Assembly: GCA_949289575.1 (NCBI GenBank) | Contig: CASEOG010000005.1 | Location: 248,001-312,000 of the forward strand | Direction of reading: 5' to 3' | From: an uncultured Spirochaetales bacterium | Lineage (GTDB): Bacteria; Spirochaetota; Spirochaetia; JAFGXN01 | Length of the DNA: 64,000 nucleotides | The notes under the pieces: generated by a model | What the model was told of the DNA's origin: nothing | The model's input: only the letters and a program-made list of their open reading frames with translations | Database searches by the model: none | Made by a program: the position numbers and the translations under genes | Part shown: positions 44,774-53,742 of the stretch, piece by piece | How positions within the stretch are numbered: position 1 is the first letter of the stretch | Layout of the letters: the number at the start of each line of letters is the position of its first letter

Positions 44774-44820
44774 ATTTCCGATATCGGGAAATCCTGAGCT
44801 ATGACTCATAATCGTACCCG

Positions 44821-45930
44821 TCACGATTTTCCCTGATTAATCAGCAAATCCATCAGTTTCCCGTTTATATAGTAATTTTGCCTGTTCATTTTCACTTTGC
44901 GCAGCAGTCCCGAAGAGACAATCTTTTCCAGATATTTGGAAGCCGTTAATCTGGTCACCTGCAAATCATTCTGAATAAATTCTATTTTCGTGTAGGGATG
45001 GTTGAACAAATTATTCAGTAATTCATGGCTATATTTAGCCCCAAAGTTATCCCTTAATACTACTTTATAGGAATCCATAAGTATTTTTATTTCATGAACT
45101 AAAAATACTGTTTTGTTTGCCGTTTCTTCTATTCCCTTTAACATGAAAACGACCCATTCTTCCCAATCTTTTTGGTTATCATTTTCATGATCCCTGATAT
45201 TCTGAAGAAGGACATAATACTGTTCTTTATTCCGTGTTATATACCGGCTTAGATAAAGAATTGGCAGATCTAATAAATCATTTATAATCAGATAAAGAAC
45301 ACTGATAATTCTTCCAGTTCTTCCATTACCATCATAGAACGGATGTATACTTTCAAACTGGTGATGAATGACTGCCAGTTTAATCAGCGGATCAAGAGAG
45401 CAAACAGAAGAGTCATTGATAAAAAGTTCCAGATTTGCCATATATTTTTCGATTTCGGCTTTCGTCTGCGGTGGTGTGTAGATAATTTCCCCTCTATTTG
45501 TTTCAAGATGAGTTCCCGGCAAACTTCTAAAACCGGCCTTATTTAATTCTAATTCTTCCTGAATCTTTTTAATGATTGTGGCAGATAGAATTTTATTTTT
45601 CCGAATCGCATTAAATCCATAAGATACAGCTTCCCGATACCGCAAGACTTCTTTTGCTGCGGCTCTGCCTGCTGTTTCTTTGGCTTCTTTTATATCAAGT
45701 TCTGTTTTAAAAAGATCATCCTGTGTTGTAACAATATTCTCTATTTCAGAGCTCTCTTTTGCTTCCTGTAAAACCAGTGTATTCAATAAAATCGTTTCAT
45801 TAGGAATTGTTTTGGCTACACCTTTTAATTCTGCCAAAGCTCTGGAGGCTAAAGTCAGTTGTTTTAAAATAGCATTTGTTTCCAAATCAATATTCAATGG
45901 TAATCGGGGAATTTTATAGGATGTCGACAT
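44821..45930 (-). CDS. Fic family AMP transferase-like protein with C-terminal winged helix
   Basis: This 369-aa protein has the full Fic motif HPFYDGNGRTGR (about residues 199-210), predicting nucleotide (AMP) transfer to a protein hydroxyl. An N-terminal SSEIEN (about residues 61-66) fits the inhibitory (S/T)xxxE(G/N) motif, so it is probably autoinhibited (class II). The C-terminal 60 residues (VTRLTASKYLEKIVSSGLLR) look like a winged HTH and could bind its own promoter. A GGGAGG site precedes the ATG. The promoter and palindrome lie about 130-170 nt upstream. It is unclear whether a toxin role or a role in controlling hsdRMS applies. Confidence 0.9.
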   Translation of the reverse strand: MSTSYKIPRLPLNIDLETNAILKQLTLASRALAELKGVAKTIPNETILLNTLVLQEAKESSEIENIVTTQDDLFKTELDIKEAKETAGRAAAKEVLRYREAVSYGFNAIRKNKILSATIIKKIQEELELNKAGFRSLPGTHLETNRGEIIYTPPQTKAEIEKYMANLELFINDSSVCSLDPLIKLAVIHHQFESIHPFYDGNGRTGRIISVLYLIINDLLDLPILYLSRYITRNKEQYYVLLQNIRDHENDNQKDWEEWVVFMLKGIEETANKTVFLVHEIKILMDSYKVVLRDNFGAKYSHELLNNLFNHPYTKIEFIQNDLQVTRLTASKYLEKIVSSGLLRKVKMNRQNYYINGKLMDLLINQGKS

Positions 45931-46010
45931 GTTTTACCTCCCGAAACGAATTGCGTTTTCTTCGTTTCTCTTTTCATACCATATATCGAAAAACTCTTTT
46001 TAGGGCGTAT

Positions 46011-46095
46011 CGATTCCGGTTCATGTATAAAAATTCGGAATTTCTTTACATGTGCAATCACTTATGTATAAAAAAAGCCGATTTTTATACATAAG
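46011..46095. promoter_or_regulatory. R2 copy B with a perfect 14-bp inverted repeat in the fic leader
   Basis: The inverted repeat CTTATGTATAAAAA (46061-46074) / TTTTTATACATAAG (46082-46095) has perfect arms and a 7-nt centre. Its right arm ends 2 nt from the -10 of R1 copy B, so it spans the predicted start site of the fic transcript. A second dyad CATGTA...TACATG lies at 46022-46052. Both look like regulator binding sites. The rest of the gap (45931-46010) shows only the fic ribosome site. Confidence 0.6.
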
Positions 46096-46097
46096 TG

Positions 46098-46155
46098 ATT
46101 ATACCACAAAACCGACGGCGGCAAAAGCACAAATCGGCAAACGGGGGATTTTTCG
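46098..46155 (-). promoter_or_regulatory. fic promoter segment R1, copy B
   Basis: Minus-strand -10 TATAAT (46103-46098) with TTTTGC 17 nt upstream; 58 bp matching the hsdR promoter segment with three differences. Between here and the carB2 stop (46156-46243) I see no gene. Confidence 0.65.
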
Positions 46156-46243
46156 CAACGGGACGGAAGAAAGGAAACCCGTTTCGGCCGAGGCTCTCCC
46201 CTTCAGAAAAGGGCGGCGGCACCGGCCGGCGGGAGCGGCGGGC

Positions 46244-49200
46244 TTAGGAAAAGCAGTCGAAAGAGCCGGCAGGCAGCGGCCGCACGGAAGCTTTGCCCGT
46301 TTTCAGATAGCGGATGCCTTCGACGGCGGCGGCTGCGGCGGAGGTGGTGGTCGTATACGGGATTTTCTGGCGGACGGCTTCGCTTCGAATCATCCGGTCG
46401 CCCTTTTGGGAAAAACCGCCCAGCGGCGTGTTGATCAGCAGTTCGAAACGCCCCATCGCCATGTGGTCGGTGATGTGGGGATGACCTTCGTGAACCTTCA
46501 GAATCGTTTCGCAGAAGATGCCCTTTTCGAACAGGAACGCGGCCGTTCCGCGGGTGGCGGCGATTTTAAACCCGAGCGACTTAAGCGATTTGACAATCGG
46601 CAGAATCGTTTCGCGGTCTTTTTTGTGCACGGAAACAAAAACCCGTCCCCGTTTCGGCAGGCGGTTGCCGGCCGCCGCCTGCGCTTTGGCGTACGCCTCG
46701 CCGAAGGTGGCGCCGGTACCGATAACCTCTCCGGTACTTTTCATTTCCGGCCCCAGCAGCGGATCGATGTCGGTAAAGCGGTCGAAACTGAAAACCGCCT
46801 CTTTCACCGCCCAACCGGTCACGCAGTGCCCCATACCGAATCCGTTTGTCGTCAGACCCTGCGTTTCGAGATCTTCGCCTTCCCAGATGCCGACGGCAGC
46901 ATCGACCAGATTGACGCCCGTGGCTTTCGAGATGAACGGAACGGTCCGGCTGGCGCGCGGGTTCACTTCCAGAACGTAAAGTTTCTCCCCCTGCGAGGCA
47001 AACTGAATGTTGAGGAAGCCGACGGTTCCGGTTTTGAGGGCAATCCGTACGGTGACATCGCGGATGGCTTCGAGAATCACCGGTTCCGATTTATACGGAG
47101 GAAAGACGCAGGCGCTGTCGCCCGAATGGACGCCGGCGGCTTCGATGTGCTGCATAATGCCGGCAATGTAGACGTTTTTGCCGTCGCAGAGGGCATCCAC
47201 ATCGTATTCGAAGGCGTCTTCCAGAAACTGGTCGACCAGAAGCGGTTTGTCGGGGCCGTAACCGCTGACGTGGCTCAACGCTTCGTCCAGCTCTTCCCGG
47301 GTGAAAGCGATGAACATCGACCGTCCGCCGATGACGAACGACGGCCGCAGCAGAACGGGGTAACCGATTTCTTCCGCCGCCGCAATGACCTCTTCGGGTG
47401 TGGCGGCCGTCCGGTTGCGCGGCTGCAGAGCGCCGGTTTCCCGCACCAGCTGCGAAAAGAGACCGCGGTCTTCGGCGGCGTAAATATTTTTTACCGATGT
47501 ACCGACGATTTCGGCGCCGGCCGCTTCCAGTTCGGCGGCCATGTTCAGCGGTGTCTGTCCGCCCAGCTGCACCAGAACGCGATTGACCTTTTCCTTACGC
47601 ATGATTTCTTTGACATGTTCGGGCGTCAGCGGCTCGATGTAAAGGCGGTCGGAAATGTTAAAGTCGGTCGAAACGGTTTCGGGGTTGGAATTGACCAGAA
47701 TGGTTTTGACGCCCCGTTTGCGGTAAGCCAGCGCCGCCAGCGTACAGCCGGTATCGAACTCCAGCCCCTGCCCGATCCGGTTGGGGCCGCTGGCCGGAAT
47801 GATGACCGCTTTTTCGGCGGTTGTACCCAGCGGTTGTCCTTCGTCGTTTTCGCCGTAGCCGGAATAAAAATAGGGGGTTTCGGCCGCAAATTCGCCGGCG
47901 CAGGTGTCGACCGAATGGTAGACCGCGTGAATATTCTCTTTGCGGCGCCACTCTTCGACGGCCGCGGCCGTCATTCCCGTTAAGCGGGCCACCGCCGCGT
48001 CGGACATACCGGCCTGTTTGGCCCGCAGCAACAGAGCGGGCGTCAACGGCTGTGCGGCAATTTCCGCTTCCAGAGCGGCATATTCGGCGATTTCGTGCAG
48101 AAACCACGGATCGTAGCCGGTCAGCCGGTTAATCTCTTCCAGAGCCCCCGCCCCTTCCCTTTTGATTTTCGTAAAGGCGGCAAAGAGCCGCTGCGGGTGA
48201 AGCGTTGAGAGAATTTCGGACAGCTGCCGGTCATCGACCGGAAGTTCCGTCAGCCCCTCGTATTTTCTTTCGATGGAGCGGTACGCTTTGTTCAATGCTT
48301 CGATAAAGGTTCGGCCGAGAGCCAGCGATTCGCCGACACTTTTCATCTGCGTTCCGAGCTCTTTGTAGCCGGTCGGAAACTTTTCGGTTTCGAAACGGGG
48401 CACTTTGACCGCCACGTAATCGAGCACCGGTTCGAAGCAGGAGACGGTTTTGCCGGTCACTTCATTGAGAATCTCGTCGAGAGTCAGCCCGACCGCCAGC
48501 TTGGCGGCACACCGGGCAATCGGAAATCCGGTCGCTTTACTGGCCAGCGCCGAGGAACGGGAAACCCGCGGGTTCATTTCGATAACGACAATCCGTCCGC
48601 TTCGGGGATCGACACCGAACTGCACGTTGGAACCGCCGCAGTCGACACCGACTGCCCGCAAAATATCAATCGATGCTTTGCGGATCGTCTGATACTCGCG
48701 GTCGCTTAATGTCTGCACGGGCGCCACCGTCACCGAGTCGCCGGTATGAATACCCATCGGGTCGATATTTTCGATGGAACAGATGATGACGGCATTGTCG
48801 GCTTTGTCTCTCATCACTTCCATTTCGATCTCTTTCCAGCCGATAAGCGATTCCTCAATCAGCGCCTCGTGAGCGGGACTCTCTTCCAGCGCTCTTGCAA
48901 CCTTGCCGGCAAACTCTTCTTCGTTTTGCGCAATCGAGCCGCCGCGGCCGCCGAGCGTAAAACTGGGGCGGATAATCAGGGGAAAGCCGGTTTTTTCGGC
49001 AAACCGTTCCGCTTCCGGAACCGAATGAACCACTGTCGATCGCGGCAGATCGAGACCGATTTTTCTGACCACCCGTTTAAACTGTCCCCGGTCTTCCGCC
49101 AGCCGAATCGAGCGAATACCGGCACCGATCAATTCGATGCCGTATTTTTCGATGATGCCGGCTTTATCGAGCTCGAGCGCCAGATTGAGCGCCGTCTGTC

Positions 49201-49474
49201 CGCCCATGGTAGGCAGAATGGCATCGGGACGTTCTTTGATGATGATTTCTTCCATATAAGAAGTTTCCAGCGGTTCGGTATAAACGGCATCGGCCAGTCC
49301 CGGCGTGGTCATCACGGTCGCCGGATTCGGGTTCACCAGAACAACCCGGTAGCCTTCTTCTTTCAGCGCTTTCACCGCCTGAACGCCCGAGTAATCGAAC
49401 TCGCACGCCTGTCCGATGACAATCGGTCCGGAGCCGATAATCAGAATGGTCTGTAAATCTTTTCTTGCGGGCAT
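46244..49474 (-). CDS. carB: carbamoyl-phosphate synthase large subunit, second paralogue
   Basis: This full-length 1076-aa CarB has both ATP-grasp halves ([18 protein letters not shown] with [27 protein letters not shown] with [10 protein letters not shown]), NPRxSR motifs and the MGS-like C-terminal domain. It is clearly a diverged paralogue of the gene at 29762-33001, not a recent duplicate. It overlaps the preceding carA by 1 nt (TAATG). Because that carA is frameshifted, glutamine-dependent activity of this pair is doubtful unless another small subunit exists. Confidence 0.95.
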   Translation of the reverse strand: MPARKDLQTILIIGSGPIVIGQACEFDYSGVQAVKALKEEGYRVVLVNPNPATVMTTPGLADAVYTEPLETSYMEEIIIKERPDAILPTMGGQTALNLALELDKAGIIEKYGIELIGAGIRSIRLAEDRGQFKRVVRKIGLDLPRSTVVHSVPEAERFAEKTGFPLIIRPSFTLGGRGGSIAQNEEEFAGKVARALEESPAHEALIEESLIGWKEIEMEVMRDKADNAVIICSIENIDPMGIHTGDSVTVAPVQTLSDREYQTIRKASIDILRAVGVDCGGSNVQFGVDPRSGRIVVIEMNPRVSRSSALASKATGFPIARCAAKLAVGLTLDEILNEVTGKTVSCFEPVLDYVAVKVPRFETEKFPTGYKELGTQMKSVGESLALGRTFIEALNKAYRSIERKYEGLTELPVDDRQLSEILSTLHPQRLFAAFTKIKREGAGALEEINRLTGYDPWFLHEIAEYAALEAEIAAQPLTPALLLRAKQAGMSDAAVARLTGMTAAAVEEWRRKENIHAVYHSVDTCAGEFAAETPYFYSGYGENDEGQPLGTTAEKAVIIPASGPNRIGQGLEFDTGCTLAALAYRKRGVKTILVNSNPETVSTDFNISDRLYIEPLTPEHVKEIMRKEKVNRVLVQLGGQTPLNMAAELEAAGAEIVGTSVKNIYAAEDRGLFSQLVRETGALQPRNRTAATPEEVIAAAEEIGYPVLLRPSFVIGGRSMFIAFTREELDEALSHVSGYGPDKPLLVDQFLEDAFEYDVDALCDGKNVYIAGIMQHIEAAGVHSGDSACVFPPYKSEPVILEAIRDVTVRIALKTGTVGFLNIQFASQGEKLYVLEVNPRASRTVPFISKATGVNLVDAAVGIWEGEDLETQGLTTNGFGMGHCVTGWAVKEAVFSFDRFTDIDPLLGPEMKSTGEVIGTGATFGEAYAKAQAAAGNRLPKRGRVFVSVHKKDRETILPIVKSLKSLGFKIAATRGTAAFLFEKGIFCETILKVHEGHPHITDHMAMGRFELLINTPLGGFSQKGDRMIRSEAVRQKIPYTTTTSAAAAAVEGIRYLKTGKASVRPLPAGSFDCFS

Positions 49475-50645
49475 TATTGTACCTCCCCGATTTTATCCAG
49501 AAATGCGTCGAAAATCCACGATGAATCGGTCGGTCCGGGGCACGCTTCGGGGTGAAACTGCACGCACATGACCGGCAATGTTTTGTGAATCAGCCCTTCG
49601 ACCGTGCCGTCGTTGGCGTTGCGGCACCAGACGGCGATCTCTTTCGGCAGTGTTTTCTCGTCAACCGCAAAGCCGTGGTTCTGACTGGTCACAAAAACGC
49701 GGCCGGTTCTTTCGTCCCGTACCGGATGATTGAGTCCGTGGTGTCTGAGGCTCCCGAGGCCAACGCGATCAGCTGGTGCCCGAGACAAATGCCGAAAACC
49801 GGTTTTTTTCCCAGGAGACTGCGGACGGTTTCGATGACGGAGGTTAAAACACCCGGGTCGCCGGGGCCGTTGGAAATCAGAACCGCGTCGGGGTCGGTTT
49901 CGAGAATGGTTTGGGCCGTCGAGAACGACGGGAAAAGGGTCACCCGGCAGCCGCGGTCGCGCAGTTCGCGGACGATGTTGCCTTTGATGCCGCAGTCGAG
50001 AACGGCGATGCGGTACCGCTCACCGCGTCTGACAACCCGTTCGACGGTTTTGCCTGCCTGCCGCGGATGACGGCGGATGCGCCGGCAGCCGACTTCGCCG
50101 ATCAGATTGCGGCCCGCCATCGACGGAGCCGATAAAAAAAACTCCCTTACCAGCTCCGTTTCGGAAGCCGACAGGGGAGTTTCGTCATGGGCAACAATCA
50201 CACCGTTTAAACTGCCGCCGTCTCTCAGCATCAGCGTCAGTGTCCGCGTATCGACACCTTCGATACCGGTCACCCCCGATTGCTCCAGATACGAATCGAA
50301 CGAAATGCGTCCGGCCGGAACGGGACCTTTGTACAGTTTTTTAACGGCAAAACCGGCCGCTTTGACCTTTTTTCGGTGCGACGGTTCGGCTGCCGATTCG
50401 GACCACACTTCTTCGACACCGTAATTTCCGATATGCGGATAGGTAAACAGAACAATTTGTCCTGTGTAGGAAGGGTCGGTCGCCGTTTCGACATAACCGC
50501 TCATTCCTGTATTAAAAATCAGTTCTCCCGAGAAGGAGACGGAAGCCGTTTTCAGTTCGGAAACGGCGGGCGGAACGGCGCCGAAAGAGGTGCCGTAAAA
50601 AGTGGTTCCGTTTTCACAGATCAGCATTGCGGGAACGGAAGGCAT
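49474..50645 (-). pseudogene. carA: carbamoyl-phosphate synthase small subunit, disrupted by a short deletion
   Basis: CarA is the glutaminase that feeds ammonia to CarB. The first frame (50645 to 49689) carries the N-terminal domain and the catalytic Cys motif FGICLGHQLIALASGA, then runs into unrelated sequence. The rest of the protein continues in another frame from HHGLNHPVRDERTG (about 49745) through SQNHGFAVDE to QFHPEACPGP, which holds the catalytic His/Glu. At the junction about 8 residues of the usual KTxKxKFG segment are missing, consistent with a 19-nt deletion. The AGGAGG site and the TAATG junction with carB2 are intact, suggesting recent damage or an assembly error. Confidence 0.85.
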
Positions 50646-50727
50646 AAATCCTCCTTGAATGAATAAATAACCTGAAAGATGTATATTTATACATCACGTC
50701 TCAAAAAAAAATCCTTCCGGATTTTTG

Positions 50728-50799
50728 CAGTTCCTAGGGGAGTCGAACCCCTGTTTTAAGAATGAGAATCTCACGTCCTAACCACTAGACGAAGGAACC
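50728..50799 (-). tRNA. tRNA-Glu(CUC)
   Basis: A 72-nt minus-strand cloverleaf: acceptor GGTTCCT/AGGAACT, D-arm CGTCTAGTGGTTAGGACG, anticodon loop TTCTCAT giving CUC, and T-arm AGGGGTTCGACTCCCCT. No encoded CCA. Confidence 0.93.
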
Positions 50800-50804
50800 A
50801 TATA

Positions 50805-50876
50805 CTGGCCGAGAAGGATTCGAACCCTCACAAACAGAACCAGAATCTGTGGTGCTAACCGTTACACTATCGGCCA
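50805..50876 (-). tRNA. tRNA-Gln(CUG)
   Basis: A 72-nt minus-strand cloverleaf: acceptor TGGCCGA/TCGGCCA, anticodon stem-loop ACAGA-TTCTGGT-TCTGT with anticodon CUG, and T-arm GAGGGTTCGAATCCTTC. It lies 5 nt upstream of tRNA-Glu, so the two are probably one transcript. The remainder of the 50646-50994 gap holds the promoter for the transporter on the plus strand. Confidence 0.94.
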
Positions 50877-50943
50877 ATTTTTATCTTTATAACAATTTCC
50901 CGACGGCTTGTCAAGTCAATTGATTCTAAATTTTTCATTTTGA

Positions 50944-50972
50944 TTGAAACCTTTCCCGAATCATGGTAATAT
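50944..50972 (+). promoter_or_regulatory. sigma70-like promoter of the NSS transporter
   Basis: -35 TTGAAA (50944-50949), 17-nt spacer, -10 TAATAT (50967-50972), then a leader of 22 nt with GGAAGGGG before the ATG at 50995. Confidence 0.6.
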
Positions 50973-50994
50973 GAGAAAAAAGGAAGGGGCATTT

Positions 50995-52545
50995 ATGGCA
51001 AAGAAAGAACAGTGGGGATCCCGGATCGGATTTCTTCTGTCTGCTGTCGGCTCGGCAGTCGGACTCGGGAATATCTGGCGCTTCCCTTATCAGGCATACG
51101 AAAACGGCGGCGGCGCTTTTCTGATACCCTATTTTATTGCCGCACTGACGGCCGGAATTCCGCTGATTATTTTCGAATTTGCCATCGGGCACCGGATGCG
51201 TTCCAGTCTGCCGACAATTTTCCAACGGCTCTCGAAACGGCGCGGATACCGCAACTGGGAATGGATCGGCTGGTTCCAGCCGCTGCTGGCCATTTTCATC
51301 GCCACCTTTTACGCTGTCATTCTTTCCTGGGTTTTCTATTATATCGGACTTTCGTTCACAAACGGATGGGGCAGCAACTGCGAAACTTTCTTTTTCGATG
51401 AATTCCTGCAGACATCCTCATCGCCATTCGCTTTCGGACAAATCAATCCTGTCATTCTGATTTTAACGGCTCTCATTTGGTTCCTGATCTGGATTATTGT
51501 TTTCCGCGGTATCCGGAAAGGGATCGAACTGGCGGGAAAGATCTTTATGCCGGTGCTGGCCGTGCTGATGCTGATTCTGATGTTTCATCAGATTTTTCAG
51601 CCGGGAGCCGCCATCGGGCTCGATGCTCTTTTTAAACCCGATTTCCGGCGTCTGACCGACATCAATCTGTGGATCCGGGCGTACGGACAGGTCTTTTTTT
51701 CCATGAGTCTCGGCGTCGGAACGATGATTACGTACGCTTCCTATTTGCCGAAAGAGAGCGACATTGTCAACAACGCCTTTTTGACGGGACTGCTCGACTG
51801 CGCGTTCAGCCTGATCAGCGGAATCATGATTTTCGCCACTCTCGGTTCGATGGCACTGATGCAAAATGCTTCGATTCAGGATGTGGTTCAGGGAGGACCT
51901 TCTCTCACCTTTGTGACGATTCCGCAGGTTCTCAACCGCATGCCGGCTTCCCATATTTTCGGACCGCTGTTTTTCGTCTCCCTGGCCATTGCCGGGCTTT
52001 CATCCATTATTTCTCTCATCGAGCCGCTGCTGTCGGCAATGATCGAGCGGTTGAAAATCAGCCGCAAACAAGGTGTGACCGTTATCTGTCTGGCAGGCTT
52101 TGTTTTCAGTACGCTGTTTACGTTCCGGTCCGGCATTCTGACTCTCGATATTGCCGATTTCTTTTCCAGCAACTTCGGAATGCTGACGGGCGGACTGAGC
52201 GAGCTGATTCTGGTCTGCTGGATTCTGAAACCCGATTTTCTGGCGGATCACGCCAACCTGACATCCGATTTTAAAGTCGGCACTTTCTGGAAACTGTGTG
52301 TTTCTTTCCTCACTCCTGTCATTCTCTTCATCATTCTGGCGATGAATATCAGTCAGGCCTTTGCTCCTGCCGGAGAGAATTACGGCGGATATTCGTTTAC
52401 GGAGCTTTTCGTTTTCGGCTGGCTGATGATGGGAATCCTGATTATTCTGTCGCTGATTATTCAAAATCTCTCATCGAGACGGACTCAGGAAATGATTCGT
52501 CACATTTGGGAAGAAATAACCCCCCGCGATAAAGGAGAAATTTAA
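50995..52545 (+). CDS. neurotransmitter:sodium symporter family transporter (MetP-like)
   Basis: This 516-aa, 11-12 TM inner-membrane protein opens with the NSS signature: WGSRIGFLLSAVGSAVGLGN then IWRFPYQAYENGGGAFL, including the TM1 sodium-site residues. It is expected to import an amino acid with Na+. The tiny MetS-like gene immediately downstream points to the MetPS type (methionine/alanine importer) described in Corynebacterium. I chose the ATG at 50995 for its GGAAGGGG site; an ORF extension to 50944 covers the promoter. Confidence 0.92.
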   Translation: MAKKEQWGSRIGFLLSAVGSAVGLGNIWRFPYQAYENGGGAFLIPYFIAALTAGIPLIIFEFAIGHRMRSSLPTIFQRLSKRRGYRNWEWIGWFQPLLAIFIATFYAVILSWVFYYIGLSFTNGWGSNCETFFFDEFLQTSSSPFAFGQINPVILILTALIWFLIWIIVFRGIRKGIELAGKIFMPVLAVLMLILMFHQIFQPGAAIGLDALFKPDFRRLTDINLWIRAYGQVFFSMSLGVGTMITYASYLPKESDIVNNAFLTGLLDCAFSLISGIMIFATLGSMALMQNASIQDVVQGGPSLTFVTIPQVLNRMPASHIFGPLFFVSLAIAGLSSIISLIEPLLSAMIERLKISRKQGVTVICLAGFVFSTLFTFRSGILTLDIADFFSSNFGMLTGGLSELILVCWILKPDFLADHANLTSDFKVGTFWKLCVSFLTPVILFIILAMNISQAFAPAGENYGGYSFTELFVFGWLMMGILIILSLIIQNLSSRRTQEMIRHIWEEITPRDKGEI

Positions 52546-52688
52546 TGAGTCTTTCGGCGATGATTATGATGATCCTCTCTCTGACGTTAACAATCGGCGG
52601 CATTGCCGTCTGTTCCGTATTTGCGTTTCTTCGTAAACCGGGCGGGAATAAGCCGCAAACAGATTCGGAGTCGATAAAGCATGAATAA
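52545..52688 (+). CDS. small transporter subunit, MetS-like
   Basis: A 47-aa peptide (MSLSAMIMMILSLTLTIGG start) with a single TM helix at residues 5-29, followed by a short basic, hydrophilic tail. Its size, single helix and direct coupling to an NSS transporter (TAATG overlap, AAAGGAG ribosome site) match MetS, the small subunit needed by some NSS symporters. It overlaps the ddl start by 8 nt, which links the transporter and ddl in one operon. Confidence 0.8.
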   Translation: MSLSAMIMMILSLTLTIGGIAVCSVFAFLRKPGGNKPQTDSESIKHE

Positions 52689-53742
52689 AATCGAAAATGT
52701 GATGATTATCTTCGGAGGCAACTCTCCCGAACATGAAGTGTCGCTGCGCTCGGCCGCCGCGATTTACCGAAACATAGACCGCCGTCTCTTTCATCCGATT
52801 CCGGTCGGGATGACCCGCGACGGCCGCTTTTACCGCGTGGTGCCGCCGGCAGACGGAGCGGATTTTGTTCTTTCCCCCGAAACCTGCCTCGGCGATCCGC
52901 TGTCGTTCACCCCGGGCGACCCCGTGCGCATCGGCAACGACGAAATCGACTTTGTGTTCCCGATTGCGCACGGCGCCTACGGCGAGGACGGCCGCCTGCA
53001 GGGCTTTCTCGAAATGCTCGGGTTGCCGTATGCCGGCTGCCGTACCGTCGGCAGTGCCGTTTGCATGGACAAAGAGCTGACCAAGCGGCTGTGCGCCGAA
53101 GCCGGCATTCCGGTGGTCCCCTTCGCGGTGATCCGTTCCGCCGACGAACCGCCAACCGCGGCGGCCGCTTCCCTCGGCTATCCGCTGGTGGTCAAACCGG
53201 TCAATGCCGGCTCCAGCCGCGGTGTGACAAAGGTCAAATGCGAATCGGAATTAAAAGCGGCGGTTGAAGAAGCCTTTTCCTTCGACACCAAAGTCCTTCT
53301 GGAACAGTGCATCGAAGCACGCGAACTCGAATGCGCCGTTCTCGGCAACGGACCGTTCACCGTCTTTCCTCCCGGCGAGGTGGTTTCCACCCATGAATTT
53401 TACGATTACGACTCGAAATACAGAGACAGTCTGTCGGCCGATTTGAGGCTGTGCGCCGATTTGCCGGAAGAAACCTCCGCTCTGATTCGAAATTATGCCC
53501 GGAAAGCGGCGGAGCAGTGCGAAGTCGACGGATTTGCCCGCATCGATTTCTTCCTCGATAAAAACAGCGGCGCCGTTTACCTGAACGAGATCAACACCCT
53601 CCCCGGCTTCACCTCGGGCAGCCTTTTCCCGCTCATGTGTGCGGAGAACGGGATTCCGGTCACGGATGTTCTGACAAAGATTATCCGGTCGGGACAGGAA
53701 CTTTCATCGAAACGGTTTAAATTTGAACCCTTAGCTGAATAA
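52681..53742 (+). CDS. ddl: D-alanine--D-alanine ligase
   Basis: This ATP-grasp ligase of 353 aa makes D-Ala-D-Ala for peptidoglycan. Family motifs: IIFGGNSPEHEVSLRSA near the N-terminus, PIAHGAYGEDGRLQGFLE, LVVKPVNAGSSRGVTKV, and the C-terminal FLNEINTLPGFT-type segment (YLNEINTLPGFTSGSLFP). The ATG lies inside the MetS-like gene. The 3' end overlaps the convergent unknown gene by 26 nt. Confidence 0.96.
   Translation: MNKIENVMIIFGGNSPEHEVSLRSAAAIYRNIDRRLFHPIPVGMTRDGRFYRVVPPADGADFVLSPETCLGDPLSFTPGDPVRIGNDEIDFVFPIAHGAYGEDGRLQGFLEMLGLPYAGCRTVGSAVCMDKELTKRLCAEAGIPVVPFAVIRSADEPPTAAAASLGYPLVVKPVNAGSSRGVTKVKCESELKAAVEEAFSFDTKVLLEQCIEARELECAVLGNGPFTVFPPGEVVSTHEFYDYDSKYRDSLSADLRLCADLPEETSALIRNYARKAAEQCEVDGFARIDFFLDKNSGAVYLNEINTLPGFTSGSLFPLMCAENGIPVTDVLTKIIRSGQELSSKRFKFEPLAE

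Noticed and set aside
46061..46095. Perfect inverted repeat as a terminator
   Set aside because: The arms are AT-rich and lie at the predicted start of the fic transcript rather than at a gene end; an operator is more likely.
46052..47983. 643-codon open frame on the plus strand opposite carB2
   Set aside because: It is antisense to a strongly conserved CarB sequence and has no recognisable domains. GC-rich codon bias of carB2 keeps the opposite frame open. Similar antisense frames opposite carB1, priA and aroC were rejected for the same reason.
29762..49474. The two carB genes as flanking direct repeats of a transposon-like island
   Set aside because: The proteins are clearly diverged along their length, and I see no terminal repeats, integrase or transposase at the island edges.
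49745..49790. Programmed frameshift as an explanation for the split carA
   Set aside because: About eight conserved residues are missing at the junction, so a ribosomal slip alone would not give a normal CarA, and I see no convincing slippery heptamer with a following structure.
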